A stretch of DNA of 64,000 nt from Thinopyrum elongatum. Lineage: Eukaryota; Streptophyta; Magnoliopsida; Poales; Poaceae. Shown piece by piece: positions 1 to 11,232 of the stretch. Made by a program: the position numbers and the translations under genes. Position 1 is the stretch's first letter. Every line of letters begins with the position of its first letter. The DNA lies in NCBI GenBank assembly GCA_011799875.1, contig CM022303.1, forward strand, positions 425,931,230-425,995,229, given 5' to 3'. Below the pieces are notes generated by a model. It was not told where the DNA came from. It made no database searches and was given only the letters and a program-made list of their open reading frames with translations.

Positions 1-868
1 GGATAAATAACAAATATTCAATTCCAGAGGCTATTCTAAAATTGAAACCAACATCATTGGAATTGGATAAGTGACTCGAACAACCTCAAACAGTGGATAA
101 AGATAATATTTAATAACCATTTATTAAATCTGAAATAAATATGGAATTATATTTGTCCAAACTAATTTTAGGTGTTAGGGAAAAATGCACTGGTTTTTAT
201 GATCTAGGTCTCATGTTTTACAAAAACCATTTTGAGGCCTAGCTATTTACTAGATGAGTGAGAATGGAAAGAAAGATAGAAACGAGGAGAAAAAAAAGAG
301 AAGAGAAGAAGAAAAAAAAGAGCAACCCCCCCCCCCCCCCCCCCCCCCCCCGGCCCAACTGGGCGAAGCCCAGCCGGCCGGCCCACCTCGCGTCGCCCTG
401 GCCCTAAAGGCCCCCCGGCCGAACCCTAGCCCCCCTCCCGATCCACATTCCCCCCCCCCGTCGCCCCCTCCCTCGACTGGATCTGGATCGGGCAAAACCC
501 CCGATCCCGTCGTCGTCGCCGGACGACCTCGCCGCCCCGCGCAGGACGCCGCCGCCCGGAGCCGCGCATCCCCGCCGGCCTGCACCTCGTCTCCGTCGCC
601 GTCGTCCCCGTCGACCGCCGACGCGCCCGACCGCGCCCCTCTCCGCCTCGTCTCCGACGCCGTGCGGACCGCCGTCGCCCTTGGACCTCGCCCGCCTCAC
701 CGGACTCCACCGACGCCGGGCCCCCCGTACAGAACCCCGCTAAGAAACATAAAAAACAAGAAGAGGTGACCCACCCTCAAACCACCAAAACACGAGCCAA
801 CCCTCAACATCCGCAACACCAACACACACGACATCGAACGCCGAACGCCCCGCCTCGACCCCAGTCGC
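1..868 (+). mobile_element. gypsy-type LTR fragment, left arm of a large inverted repeat
   Basis: This segment matches the reverse complement of about 2030-2806. The match runs from the AT-rich edge (GGATAAATAACAAATATTC at 1) through the poly-C run near 325-350, the GC-rich block and the block ending near 868. Its outer edge lies at or before base 1, so the first bases of the LTR may be cut off. The GC-rich half contains long open frames (for example 254-769, proline-rich), but these reflect base composition, not genes. It reads in LTR orientation on the plus strand, opposite to the right-hand copy, and abuts a minus-strand gag fragment at a deletion-type junction. Confidence 0.75.
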
Positions 869-1402
869 CGAAGAAAAATGACCTGGCTGCCCACACTTGT
901 AGCACAGACTATCATTGGGATTGGGAGCAGGAGCTCGGGGTGGTGGAGCTGGAAGTCCTGGCTGCCTAGGTGGTGGAGGCAGACGCGGTGCAGTATAGGA
1001 CCGTCTTGGAGCAGGTGCAGCTGGACGGTACACGCTGTTTGGAATCCAGATCCGACGCTTCTGTGCAGGCTGGCTCGAAGATGAACCGGTGTCACGGTTG
1101 CGCCTAAGAGATCCCTGGTGTGCCTGCAGACCAGTCTCGACCTGGATAGCCTTGTTCACCAAGATGGAGAAATTATCAAATTCATGCACAAGGAGCGCTA
1201 GCTTGATGTCAGCTTGAAGTCCTTCGCGAAACCTTTCCTGACGGCGAGCATCAGTGGGAATGTCTTCTTCAGCATAGCGGGATAATTCCAGAAACTCCCG
1301 CTGATAAGCTTCCACTGTCTTGTTGCCCTGGGTGAGGTTGCGGAACTCTTGCTTCTTCCGGTCCATGATTCCCTGAGGAATGAAACAGTGATTGATGACG
1401 TC
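869..1402 (-). pseudogene. Ty3/gypsy gag fragment (capsid C-terminus and start of zinc knuckle)
   Basis: Read on the minus strand, the fragment opens with IPQGIMDRKKQEFRNLTQG and continues with TVEAYQREFLELSRYAEED and RQERFREGLQADIKLAL. This is the conserved retrotransposon gag core of plant gypsy elements. A proline-rich linker follows, then the first part of a CCHC knuckle (CYKCGQPGHF) near 870-900. The final cysteine is lost where the frame runs into the inverted LTR at about 868. The N-terminal part of gag is also missing: upstream of about 1402 the sequence becomes LTR-like. It is therefore an internal gag piece trapped between two LTR copies and cannot make a capsid. The assignment to gypsy gag is firm; the exact family is not. 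Confidence 0.85.
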
Positions 1403-1425
1403 AGCATGACATCATGCTGACGTCA
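1396..1425. repeat. 30 bp palindrome with two TGACGTCA sites
   Basis: Two 14 bp arms, TGACGTCAGCATGA and its exact reverse complement, are separated by 2 bp. Each arm carries the palindromic octamer TGACGTCA, the classical bZIP/CRE core. It lies at the junction between the gag fragment and LTR-like sequence. Confidence 0.9.
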
Positions 1426-2806
1426 GCAGCCACCTGACAGGGTGGGTCCCACCTGTCATAGGCTGTTAGGTTAATTAGGTTTAATTAACTAATTAACAAT
1501 TAACTAAACTAATTAATTAATTAAATTAGTCTGATTAGGGTTAATTAACCTAACTAATTAATTAATTAATTATTTTATTTATTTTTATTTTTATTTTCTT
1601 AAAATCGTTTCTGGGCCGTGGGCCCGTTCGGTCAGTGGGTCAGGGGCATTAGGCCCCACCTGTCAGTGGCCCGAATGGCCACACGGGCGCGGGTGGGCGC
1701 GCGGGCGCGGCTAGGCACGCGTGGGCGCGCGCGCACGCACTGGCCGAGGCCAGGGTGCGGTGGCCGGCCGGGGGTGGTGGCGAGGGCCAGAGGCCGGAGC
1801 GGGGCGCGCCGGCCGTGGCCGGTGGAGAGGCGGCCGCGGGGAGGAGCGCTGGGGGCCGGCGCCGGCGTGCGGCGTGCGGGCGGGCGGCGTGCGCGGCGAG
1901 GGCGCGCGGTGAGCGTGGATGCGGGGCGGCGCGCGTGCGCGTGCACGGGGCAGGGGAGGGGGAGGCCTGGGGCCTCACCGAGATTAGCAGGGACGGGGCA
2001 GCGGGCTCGAGCTCGTGGAGGGGGGGTCGGCGACGGGGTCGAGGCGGGGCGTCGGCGTCGAGCGCGAGGAGGGGCTCGGGGTGGAGGCCGGAGACGACGG
2101 GTCGACGGGGAGGCCGGCGTCGGTGGAGTCCGGCGAGGCGGGCGAGGTCCAAGGGCGACGGCGGTCCGCGACGGCGTCGGAGACGAGGCGGAGAGGGGCG
2201 CGCTGGGCGCGTCGGGGGGTCGACGGGGAAGACGGGAGGAGACGAGGTGAGGCGGCGGGGATGCGGGGCTCCGGGCGGCGGCGTCCGGCGCGGGGCGGCG
2301 AGGTCGTCGCGGCGACGAGCGATGGGATCGGGGGTTTGCCCGATCCAGATCCAGTCGAGGGAGGGGGGCGACGGGGGGGGAATGTGGATCGAGAGGGGGG
2401 CTAGGGTTCGGCCGGGGGGCCTTATAGGCCAGGGGCGACGCAGGTGGGCCGGCCGGCTGGGCTTCGGCCCAGTTGGGCCGTGGGGGGGGGGGGGGGTGCT
2501 CTTTTTTTTTCCTCTCTGTTTTCTATTTTTTTTCTTTATTCTCCTTTCTCAATCTAGTAAATAGCTAGGCCTCAAAATGGTTTTTGTAAAACATGAGACC
2601 TAGATCATAAATACCAGTGCATTATTCCCTAACACCTAAAATTAGTTTGGACAAAATATAATTCCATATTTATTTCAGATTTAATAAATGGTTATTAAAT
2701 ATTATCTTTATCCACTGTTTGAGGTTGTTCGAGTCACTTATCCAATTCCAATGATGTTGGTTTCAATTTTAGAATAGCCTCTGGAATATTTGTTATTTAT
2801 CTGACA
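1426..2806 (-). mobile_element. gypsy LTR, right arm of the inverted repeat
   Basis: On the minus strand this begins TGTCAGATAAATAAC at 2806 and extends left. The part 2030-2806 is the inverted partner of 1-868; the part from about 1426 to 2030 (ATTAATTA-rich block near 1480-1590, GC-rich block 1620-2030) has no counterpart in the left arm. The inner end is uncertain because no PBS can be recognised next to the gag fragment. A G run at about 2484-2496 mirrors the C run in the left arm. Open frames at 1618-2564 are GC-rich noise. Confidence 0.65.
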
Positions 2807-2967
2807 TTTTAGTTTCTATGTTGGACAACTTTTATATTCCACTTTCATTTAAACTTGAATTTGACTTAGGAGTTGAAATGCAATATGATGCTAATGATGA
2901 TTATGCACTATTAATCATGATGACATGGCCTCATCAAAAGGGTGATCACTGTAGCTTAATACAGGGG
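2807..2967. other. unassigned AT-rich spacer
   Basis: About 160 bp between two retroelement fragments. I see no gene and no recognisable repeat end in it. Confidence 0.5.
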
Positions 2968-3553
2968 GTATTACGCCGTCGCTCGACTCCTGACGGAGCC
3001 AGCGGCGGCAGCACTGCACCCCCACTGTTGCGTTGCAACCACCTGGATGACAGGGTGGTACGGCGAAGGCGCTCGAGGGCCAGTGGCTCCGTTGGGCGCA
3101 ACAGCTTGGTCGACTCGCCCGGGGGAAAGTGCACGCGCAGCGGTCGCGCCTGTGGCAGGGGCGGCCGGAGGGCGGCGATTCGCCCCAGACCGAGCGCCAT
3201 CACTGCGGCTGTGCCCGTCGGCGAGCGGAGCGTGGCCGTCGAGGTGTTGCTGATGCTGCTCTCCTCTGGCGCCTCCTGCTCCTACGTCGGCCGCGGGAGA
3301 AGTGGTGGCGTTGCCGCCCGCCCCGACCACATCCCCAACAGCGTTCGTGTCCTCGTGCGTCTCCGTGCCCCCCGCAGCATTGGAGGCCGCGGGCGACGGA
3401 GCCTTTGAGGTGGATGGATGAGCCGAAGAAGCTGTTTTCTTCTTGGGCGCCATGGTCGATGGCATCGTCGAAGATGCAGATGGCGATGAAGATGATGCGC
3501 TACTCACGCCTTCAGGTTCGCGCAAGCGATCCCCCTACCTGGCGCGCCAAAGA
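2968..3553 (-). pseudogene. 5' leader and N-terminal gag-like ORF of a gypsy element (truncated)
   Basis: Directly downstream (minus strand) of the PBS lies an open frame from 3525 to about 2971 beginning MREPEGVSSASSSS. It is rich in Ser, Ala, Pro and Gly with a short basic patch (MAPKKKTASS). Low-complexity N-termini like this are common for the first ORF of Triticeae gypsy elements, but I recognise no capsid domain. The element breaks off at about 2968, where unrelated AT-rich sequence starts, so the rest of gag, pol and the second LTR are missing. Confidence 0.5.
3531..3549 (-). other. primer-binding site of the minus-strand gypsy element
   Basis: On the minus strand the bases after the LTR end read TGGCGCGCCAGGTAGGGGG. 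They start four bases inside the LTR terminus and begin with the TGG complementary to the tRNA CCA end. It fixes the 3' end of the 5' LTR and the direction of the element. Confidence 0.7.
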
Positions 3554-4482
3554 TGTCGCGGGAAACCACGGCCACCTATGGGACCAGGACGGCCCCTTGC
3601 TGGTTCGGCAGGGGGAGTCGCGTTGCACAAAGAGCAGATGGACGTGAGGCAGCACGGCAGAGATCACACGGGCAGTTTTACCCAGGTTCGGGCCACCGCG
3701 AGGCGTAAAACCCTACTCCTACTTTGGTGGATTGATGGGGGAAATGTGGTGGTGGAGCATAGTACACTTGCCCGGCAAGGGTTGCCTCAGGGCGACAGCG
3801 ACTACGTGCGTATGGGGGTGCGAGTTATCCAACTTTCCAACCTCGCGAACCCCTTCTACCATTGCCATGGGCCTCCTTTTATAGGTTAAGGGGTCACCAC
3901 AGTGGCAAATCAGTCATTAGACACTGATAAGATAGCAAATAGTGCTATCATACCTAACTCTGCAGGCTGACAGGGCGCATTTAATGCACCGCTTAACGTC
4001 ACGTCGTTGGTTGCCCGGCAAGCCTTGCCGGGCTATCTCGCCAGCTCCACGCCTGCTCGTCTGACACGTCATAGGACGGGTGTCATCTGTGGGTTTTCTT
4101 GGTAGAAAGGGGCTGCCATGTGGCGAATGACTGCCACTTAATCACTCTGCGGCCTGACACCGCACTGATCGACGACGTGAGTTGTGGCGGGGTGGTCGGT
4201 GAGGTGATTTGGCCTTCGCAAGTCCCGGCAGGCCCTGCCGGGACGCCTTGGTCGTCTTCTCCGGGGGGTGGCCTCGCCCCTTGCCGGGCTCGCCTGCCCG
4301 GCAAGGGAGGCCTTTCTTTTGACGATGTCTTGCTTCTCTGGCTTGGCCTTGGTCCCTCTGATCTGCTCGTTGGTCCTTTAAATCTCTTGGTTTCTCGTAC
4401 TCTGTCTTGGGTTGGTGCTTCAATCTTAACCTTGTGCCTGTGCACAGTCAGGGCAACAGACCCAGGGTTTGTTGCACCAACA
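3554..4482 (-). mobile_element. 5' LTR of a gypsy element (929 bp)
   Basis: On the minus strand it starts TGTTGGTGCAACAAACC at 4482 and ends in CA at 3554, just before the PBS. The LTR contains repeated short CCCGGCAAG/CTTGCCGGG motifs (near 3768, 4015, 4225 and 4300). No matching second LTR is present in the window, so the element is truncated. The long C-terminal open frames at 4083-4533 are not supported as genes. Confidence 0.75.
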
Positions 4483-4491
4483 GTCTCCTTA

Positions 4492-7400
4492 TGTGAGAAC
4501 CCAGAATTAACTTCCAGAACCTCCTATGTTTAATCGTCAACCCCAGGATCATTGTTGACAACACAGTGAAATGATATCCTTGCAGAATACGTAAAAGTAT
4601 TACAAGTTTAATAAATATTGCCAAAACGCATATCTAGAGAAATGTCTCATGACATTTATTACAATCAGAAAACAGCGGAAAGTAAAATGCGTAGCGACTC
4701 CATCTTAGCCACAGGCAGTCGATGTAGTCCACGTGACATCACTCCTACGGATCGTCATAGTTGTCACAAGACCTAATAGCTACATGTGGCTTCAAAAGAA
4801 GGCTGTATGGCTCATTTGCATAAAAGCTAATTTTGTTTGAAAAATATAGCAGTTGTATAAAAGCAGTTTTTGATGAACACATGTTTTACCTCTAGAAAAA
4901 CTTTCATCAAAGTGAGATCCTCGATCAACTCACACTCTTCATAGGTTCCAAGAATAGGGGCAAAGAGGGAATAAGCAAGACAGGTCCTGTATGTCAAGAA
5001 AGACTCATGTGTCGTCCATGACCGTGGACACGGCTATTCGAATAGTTTTCCACTCTGTAGAGGTTGTGCACTTTACCCACATGACACAATCCCGACTTGT
5101 TGCCACTAGCCATCGCTAGAGTAGTATACCATTTGGTATACCGACAGGGAGATTGTGACGAGGTCTTTCATTAGACCACACTTACTGTGCCAAGCCCACT
5201 AGGTTTCAAGACGGAAGTAACCGCAGTTCACAGTCCGGGCCCCCCTTTTGTGCCGAGGATACTCTCGCAAGGCAGCTATCCCATCTGCGGTACAGCGATG
5301 ACGACAATAAGAGTGAACTAACTAATTAACCAAGCCAATGCCCATATAGCATGTGGTTGTACTGTTATCACAATCTTCAAATCCAAGACTTATTAGGCCT
5401 CATGCGGCACGGACGACTGATTGCACCCTTCAACTTATGAAGGGCAGCCAATTGCTCCTTCAATCCTTGATTCAGCTGTCGCCCGCGCCAGTATTCAGAT
5501 GGTAAGTTTCACCCAGAGTAGAAGAGGATAGAGGAAATCAACAAGGCCAACTGACCTAGCTCAGCGAGCTCAACAATAAGTTTCAAGTGCCATTGACTTA
5601 AAGGTCATTCGACAAAGAACTTATAGGGTAATAAGCATGGCTAAGCATTTCTACTCTACTAGAATACTATATAATTCTACTCAGGTGTCAAGTGAATAGG
5701 CGACAAGCGGATCAAGGTTATGTGTCAATCGACACGCTAGCTACGAGATTAAAAAAGCATGCATATATATAGTAACCAAAACACAATGCAATTTTGTAAA
5801 ACATTGGATAAGTATGATCAAAGAAGGAGGCATGCCTTCGTTGTTGAGTCCTTCCGTAACTTGATTGTGTCCATGTCCAACATCATCACTCCCAACTCAT
5901 CGTAATGATAGCAAAATACAAAAAATAAATACCATAGCAAAAGTAAATCCAAATAACATACAAAACAAATTAAGAGTTGATGGATGAAAAGATATTAATC
6001 AAGATGGAGATTCCGAAGATGAGGTAGCATGATAGGAATGTAAGAGATATGATTCAACAAAGGGACATGGTTTGGTTGATGATTACTAAGGATGGCTTAC
6101 CAACATGACTAATGTTTAGATACGAATTGGGTACTAACAACTAGTAGTGTCCACTACACATCGCGGCTAATAGGTAACTACCATATAACAAACACAATGG
6201 CATCAACACACATGAAATTAAAGCGTCATGTGCATTTAACTACACAATCACAACATGGCATGATTAATATAGGAGTTAATCACAAATAAATACTTAGATA
6301 GAATCTAAATATTCATAATGGTCAATAGAATCCAAACATTTACATTAACTCTATAATAATTCAAAACAAGTGTTCTATATGACAACCAAACCAACATTAA
6401 AAAACATACTACTGAAGCAATCAAACATCGTTCAACAACATTAATTGAATTGATCTAGGTATAGCCCTACCATTATTAAAATAAAATAGGATCCACTTCA
6501 TCAAATCAAACCAATTCATTTGTCAAACAATTGACAAGAAACTATACAACACGTGGAACAATGGATGAACAACTATCCTAGACATGATATTATTAAGATT
6601 AATAATCAACCACAAATAAATATTTGAACGAATCCAAATATTTATAATGGTTAATAACAAGCAAATACTAAACCCCAATCATAATTATTAGTAAGCATTT
6701 CTATAACAACAGACAAACCACTACTATGGTACCAACTAATTAAACAACTTAATAATAATGCATATCTCACCCATGACATGTGATTATATGATCATAAAGG
6801 TGTATTAAATAATAACACAAGCATCCAACATACAAGTGCTCATGAGAAGATACTAAACTAGGACATGGTCTTAATAATAAAGAACAACTAGTACCGATAA
6901 CCACTAGCAATAATATTATCACCACATGCTTACAATAACAAAGCATGATACATACACTGAGTGTGTGATCAAAGCACAACTCTACTCACATGACATATGA
7001 CTCGTCCTAAGTATATGAGTCAGAGCAACAAGTATCAAAACACTCATAAGACTAAGATTTAACGAAGCTAAACATCATCTATAAGAAAGAACTACACTAA
7101 GCAACAATAACACACAGAACATCATAAAACATGAAAGGTCACTTGCATGGAGATGGCTAGACATACAACAATGCAACAACTAGATATAATGCTAAGCATG
7201 GATGATGATCACACAAGTTGCCAAAGTATGCTACTAATAGAATACAACTCGTAACTATGAGATAACTTAGTTGATATCAACTAACATGACTATCACGCAA
7301 TGAATATCATAGCATGAATAACAAAGACAACATGCCTTACTATCAAGTACAATTTACACTTGTAAAGACATAAACTACATAACTAGGAAAGATCTCATAC

Positions 7401-10042
7401 ATGAATTGGTACACACATGTGATGCAATCATAACATCATGGCATGGTATTGATCAATCAAGAAGGAATCATATTTATTTATTCGTAAAACATCATAAGCT
7501 ACTAGTGTGCATCTACTAACATGCATGTATATCTACCAAGCAAATACTAACCATATACGCGATCATAAAGTACAAACTAGCAATGATATAACACATGAGT
7601 GAGGAACGTTCAATAAAGAATACAGTCTACTTTAAGAAATTGCTACCATGGCATGGTAATAAACTAGGGCAAACGAATACACAAGATAATTACCAAGATG
7701 TAATAACTAAAGTTCTATGCCATAAGAATAAATCCCATGTAACAATACAAGTCTACCCATGTCACAAAGCAACCAATCATGTAAACTTGGATGACTACAT
7801 CTACAAAACAAGATGAACAATTAAGCAATAATACTCAATCGAACGAACTGCACTGCACTCAATTCCAAACAACAGGGAATCATACAAGACATCTAGCATA
7901 AAGAAAACTATGATAAATGCATACAATAGATGTCTAAATAACTATCATAGACATGGCATGATTTCAAAACAGATAACTACATGTGCGACATCCATGGCTG
8001 GGACTAAGATTAGGATTAGCTCTATAAACAGTACTAATATAGCGTAGGCTCTATTCTAAAACGTAACATGACATATTCATTCGTCAACTAGTAGAAGGAA
8101 ACTATACATCTCATCTAATTTAAATAAACAACTACCTGCATTATGGTATGAATACTACAATAGTACAGGCATGAAACAAAGATGAAAATGGTTCTAGAGA
8201 CCGTACCGATGATAACCACACATTACTAAATTAAAATTAGTAAACAAAACATAAACAATATTTAGTCACCAATACAAAATCTAGATTAAATATACCAAAT
8301 ACTAAACATGGCAATAATTCAGCAAAATCGTTACATAAGCATAAAATACGACCATACGTAATAACATAAAATATCAAGCCAAAACAATATGAACAACTAT
8401 TTTAACAAGAGTAAAATAAATATAGTGAATCATATGTCACTCATAATATTACGAAATATTTAGGAGCGACTCCTAGGCATAATGCGACACATGAAAATAA
8501 CATATCAATAGAAAAGTTTCACCGAACACAAAACGTACTTGGATTCTATAAAAAACGACTAAGATAACGTCTATATTAAAACACGGTTGACCAAACAAAC
8601 AATCTAACTTCAACATGGGTTATTATGGCCATGGGAAATAATTCATATGTTGACCACAAGATCATTCCACGGACAGAAAATAAAAAGACAAGTCGATGCC
8701 CTCAAATCAAAATTGGTTTTGGACATGCGTGGCCAATGACATAGATAGATCAAAACATGATGTCCAGGAGATAATACAAGTGACGTTGAGGAGGTGTGCA
8801 AAAGGAATTTGAACAGTGGCTCACCGGGTTTGACGAAACGGTGCGACGAACTTGATGAACAGTGTACGTGGACATGCGGAATTCTTCGTGTGTGGTTGAC
8901 GGATCGCATTCTCTCTTCTCTGAATAGATTCGTGGTGTGGAGAGGGACCTTGGGGTGCAAGGGTGCTGATGGAGATGGTCTACGCCACCGGGAACGAGCA
9001 CCAGCATCCATGGAACAACAACAGTTCAGAGAGAGTTTTGGAGAGATAGGAAGGGAGAAGAGAGGAGTTGATATGGGTATGGAAGAGGATCATGGGGCGC
9101 ACATATATGTGCCTTAGGATTCTTAAATAGTTGTAGATAAAGGGAGTTAGAGGAAGGGGCAGATTCATGGCTGTAGGTTTGGTCTTCTCTGTAATGGTGT
9201 GCGTGGACGAGGAGAGGAAGTGCTTGGGGCCTGGTGCTAGAAGATAGGTAAGTGGAGAGGAAATTAAAGGAGGGTGGAGCAGTTTCCTTTCTGTAATTGT
9301 AGGTGGTGGCCGTTGAGGTTTCCTCTCTTCCTGTAGGTGTACCTGGCTATTAACGTTTCCACTTTCTGTGAGTTGTGAACCTATAGAGAAAGGAGAAGAG
9401 GTTCCCTAGTTGGAGAGATGCGCCAGATCGGCCAGGCCCATGAGAAAGCAAGGGAAGAAGGAAAAAAAGATAGGGACTGGTTGGGCTGCGGCCCAAGAAA
9501 GAAAGAGAAAACAAAATAAAACAAAAGAGATATATGGACTAGGTCCATTCAGTTCGAGGAATAAACAAAATGAAGAGATGAGTTGGGAAGCACCCCCTAG
9601 GAAGAAATATAGAAAATGAACATAAAAGCGAGAGATGGAATTGGCCATTCGGTGGTCAAAAGAAAATAAGATACTCACAGAAAAAAGAGAGATGGATAGG
9701 GACTTGGAAATTCTGTCCGAAGTTTGGTAGAAAGAAAATAAGTGGAGTCCCTTTTAGGGAAACCTGGAAATGAATAATGCTCAATCAAGCCAAATGAATA
9801 TCAGAAACACCAAAGAAAATCAAAGGCGCACATTTTAATATGCCGATGAAAAGAAAATAAAGCCCGACTAAAAGAAAAGAAGTAAAATCAAATTTTAATT
9901 TAGGTTGGCATTAGTTCAAATTAAATCCTCCAAATTAGAAAAGTCCAATTTAAGCTTTGTTAACAAATAAAACAAATGAAATTTTCTCGCCCTGATTTTT
10001 GGAAAACTTTATCTTAAACATTCCGAGAATCGGGATGTTACA
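4492..10042 (-). repeat. 3' LTR of the LARD (5,551 bp)
   Basis: AT-rich, with many short CATGA/ACAACAT-type motifs and no credible ORF. Compared with the other copy it lacks about 90 bp near 4787 (present at about 11510-11598) and keeps about 780 bp (roughly 8110-8888) that the 5' LTR has lost. Substitutions are scattered at a few percent by eye, which points to an old but not ancient insertion. The polypurine tract AAGGTGGGTAGATC (minus strand) abuts its start at 10043-10056. Confidence 0.88.
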
Positions 10043-11232
10043 GATCTACCCACCTTAAAAGGAATCTTGTCCCCGAGATTTAGGCCGACTAAAGAGAATG
10101 GGTTTGGTTTGGCTTCATCTTCGATGCAATTTCTTCATAGGTCCTTATGCATCCATGGTCAATTCTAAACTTCATGATCGACAACTTTGAGGTCTTGGAT
10201 GGAGATACTTCTCTTGTTGATACTATCTTTAGCTTGCTCAAGCCTTGGAAACAGTCATTCGATCTTCTTGATGGTAACCACATAGCTTTCTGTGAGTGGA
10301 TGAACATTCTTCGGTCTCGGCCTTCTTCTTTTGGTAAAGCTTTGGTGCGGCTGGACTCATTGATTCTTCCTTCAGGTTGAACTTATAGTACATGTATTGA
10401 AAATCTTCAAATCTTCATCTTTTTTGCGAATGAAGGTCTTCAATTCTTCAATATCACCGAATCATCGTCTACTACCCCCCTTAAAAGAGGTTTTCCATGG
10501 GGTTCACATCGATAATAGACCTCTAAGCATGCTGTTGCAACTTCTTTCCTCTCAAAGTGTCCTCCAGCGTTTATAGAGAAGAGGGAAAGAGCATAAGACG
10601 AGTAAAAGAATCCTATGAAAGGTGGAGGTACCCCGGAAGATAAACAAAAGATAACACCCAGATAACCATGAAGCTATCAAACTCAAAAGCAACTCTTTTT
10701 GGCAAATTGGGTTTTAGTATGACTGCATAGAAAACGCCAGAAGAAATATGTGCAGACGATACTCACACAAAAAAGGTTTTGCGTCTACAAGTTACGAGTT
10801 CTACCACTACAAGGGTGTTAACCAACCTAATCCTATATGGCAAGTCACATCATAACTTGGTGCAAGTCTTCAACGTTGACAATTGGAGCTTGATCGGTGG
10901 TTGTTGACTTCTCGAGGTGTCTTCTCTTGGAACAATGTTGCTACTCAAAGCTTCAGGGGTTGAAGTTTTCTTGAAATTCTTGGCACATCCTGTGAAACTT
11001 CTGATTTTTCAACAACATGGGCAGGGAAAGGGTTTCATACTATTAATATGATGGTGGAGAAGTAGAGTTTAAATTTAAATTGAATAAGATGAGATGACAA
11101 TAGTAATAGTGAAGGAGAAGAGTACGAGAATGATTCTTTTCAAAATAGTTTTCTTATAAAAATAGTCCCTAAGGCTTTCTATTTCTAACTAAGGCCACGT
11201 GACTAGGTCGACATCGGCTCTGATACCACTTC
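10043..11232 (-). mobile_element. internal domain of the LARD (non-coding)
   Basis: It lies between the polypurine tract (10043-10062) and the PBS (11217-11228). The longest open frames are under 80 codons and show no gag or pol motif, so the element must have depended on enzymes from an autonomous partner. At 1.19 kb the centre is shorter than the 3.5 kb I recall for barley Sukkula; this could be family variation or an internal deletion. Confidence 0.8.
11217..11228 (-). other. tRNA-iMet primer-binding site of the LARD
   Basis: The minus strand reads TGGTATCAGAGC, the standard initiator-methionine tRNA complement used by many plant LTR elements, four bases from the LTR end at 11233. Confidence 0.92.

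Noticed and set aside
254..769. 171-codon proline-rich frame on the plus strand
   Set aside because: It lies in the GC-rich part of an LTR, depends on a poly-C run and has a mirror frame in the inverted copy; base composition explains it.
1618..2564. Long Arg/Gly-rich frames in the right LTR arm
   Set aside because: Several overlapping frames on both strands of GC-rich LTR sequence, with no domain in any of them.
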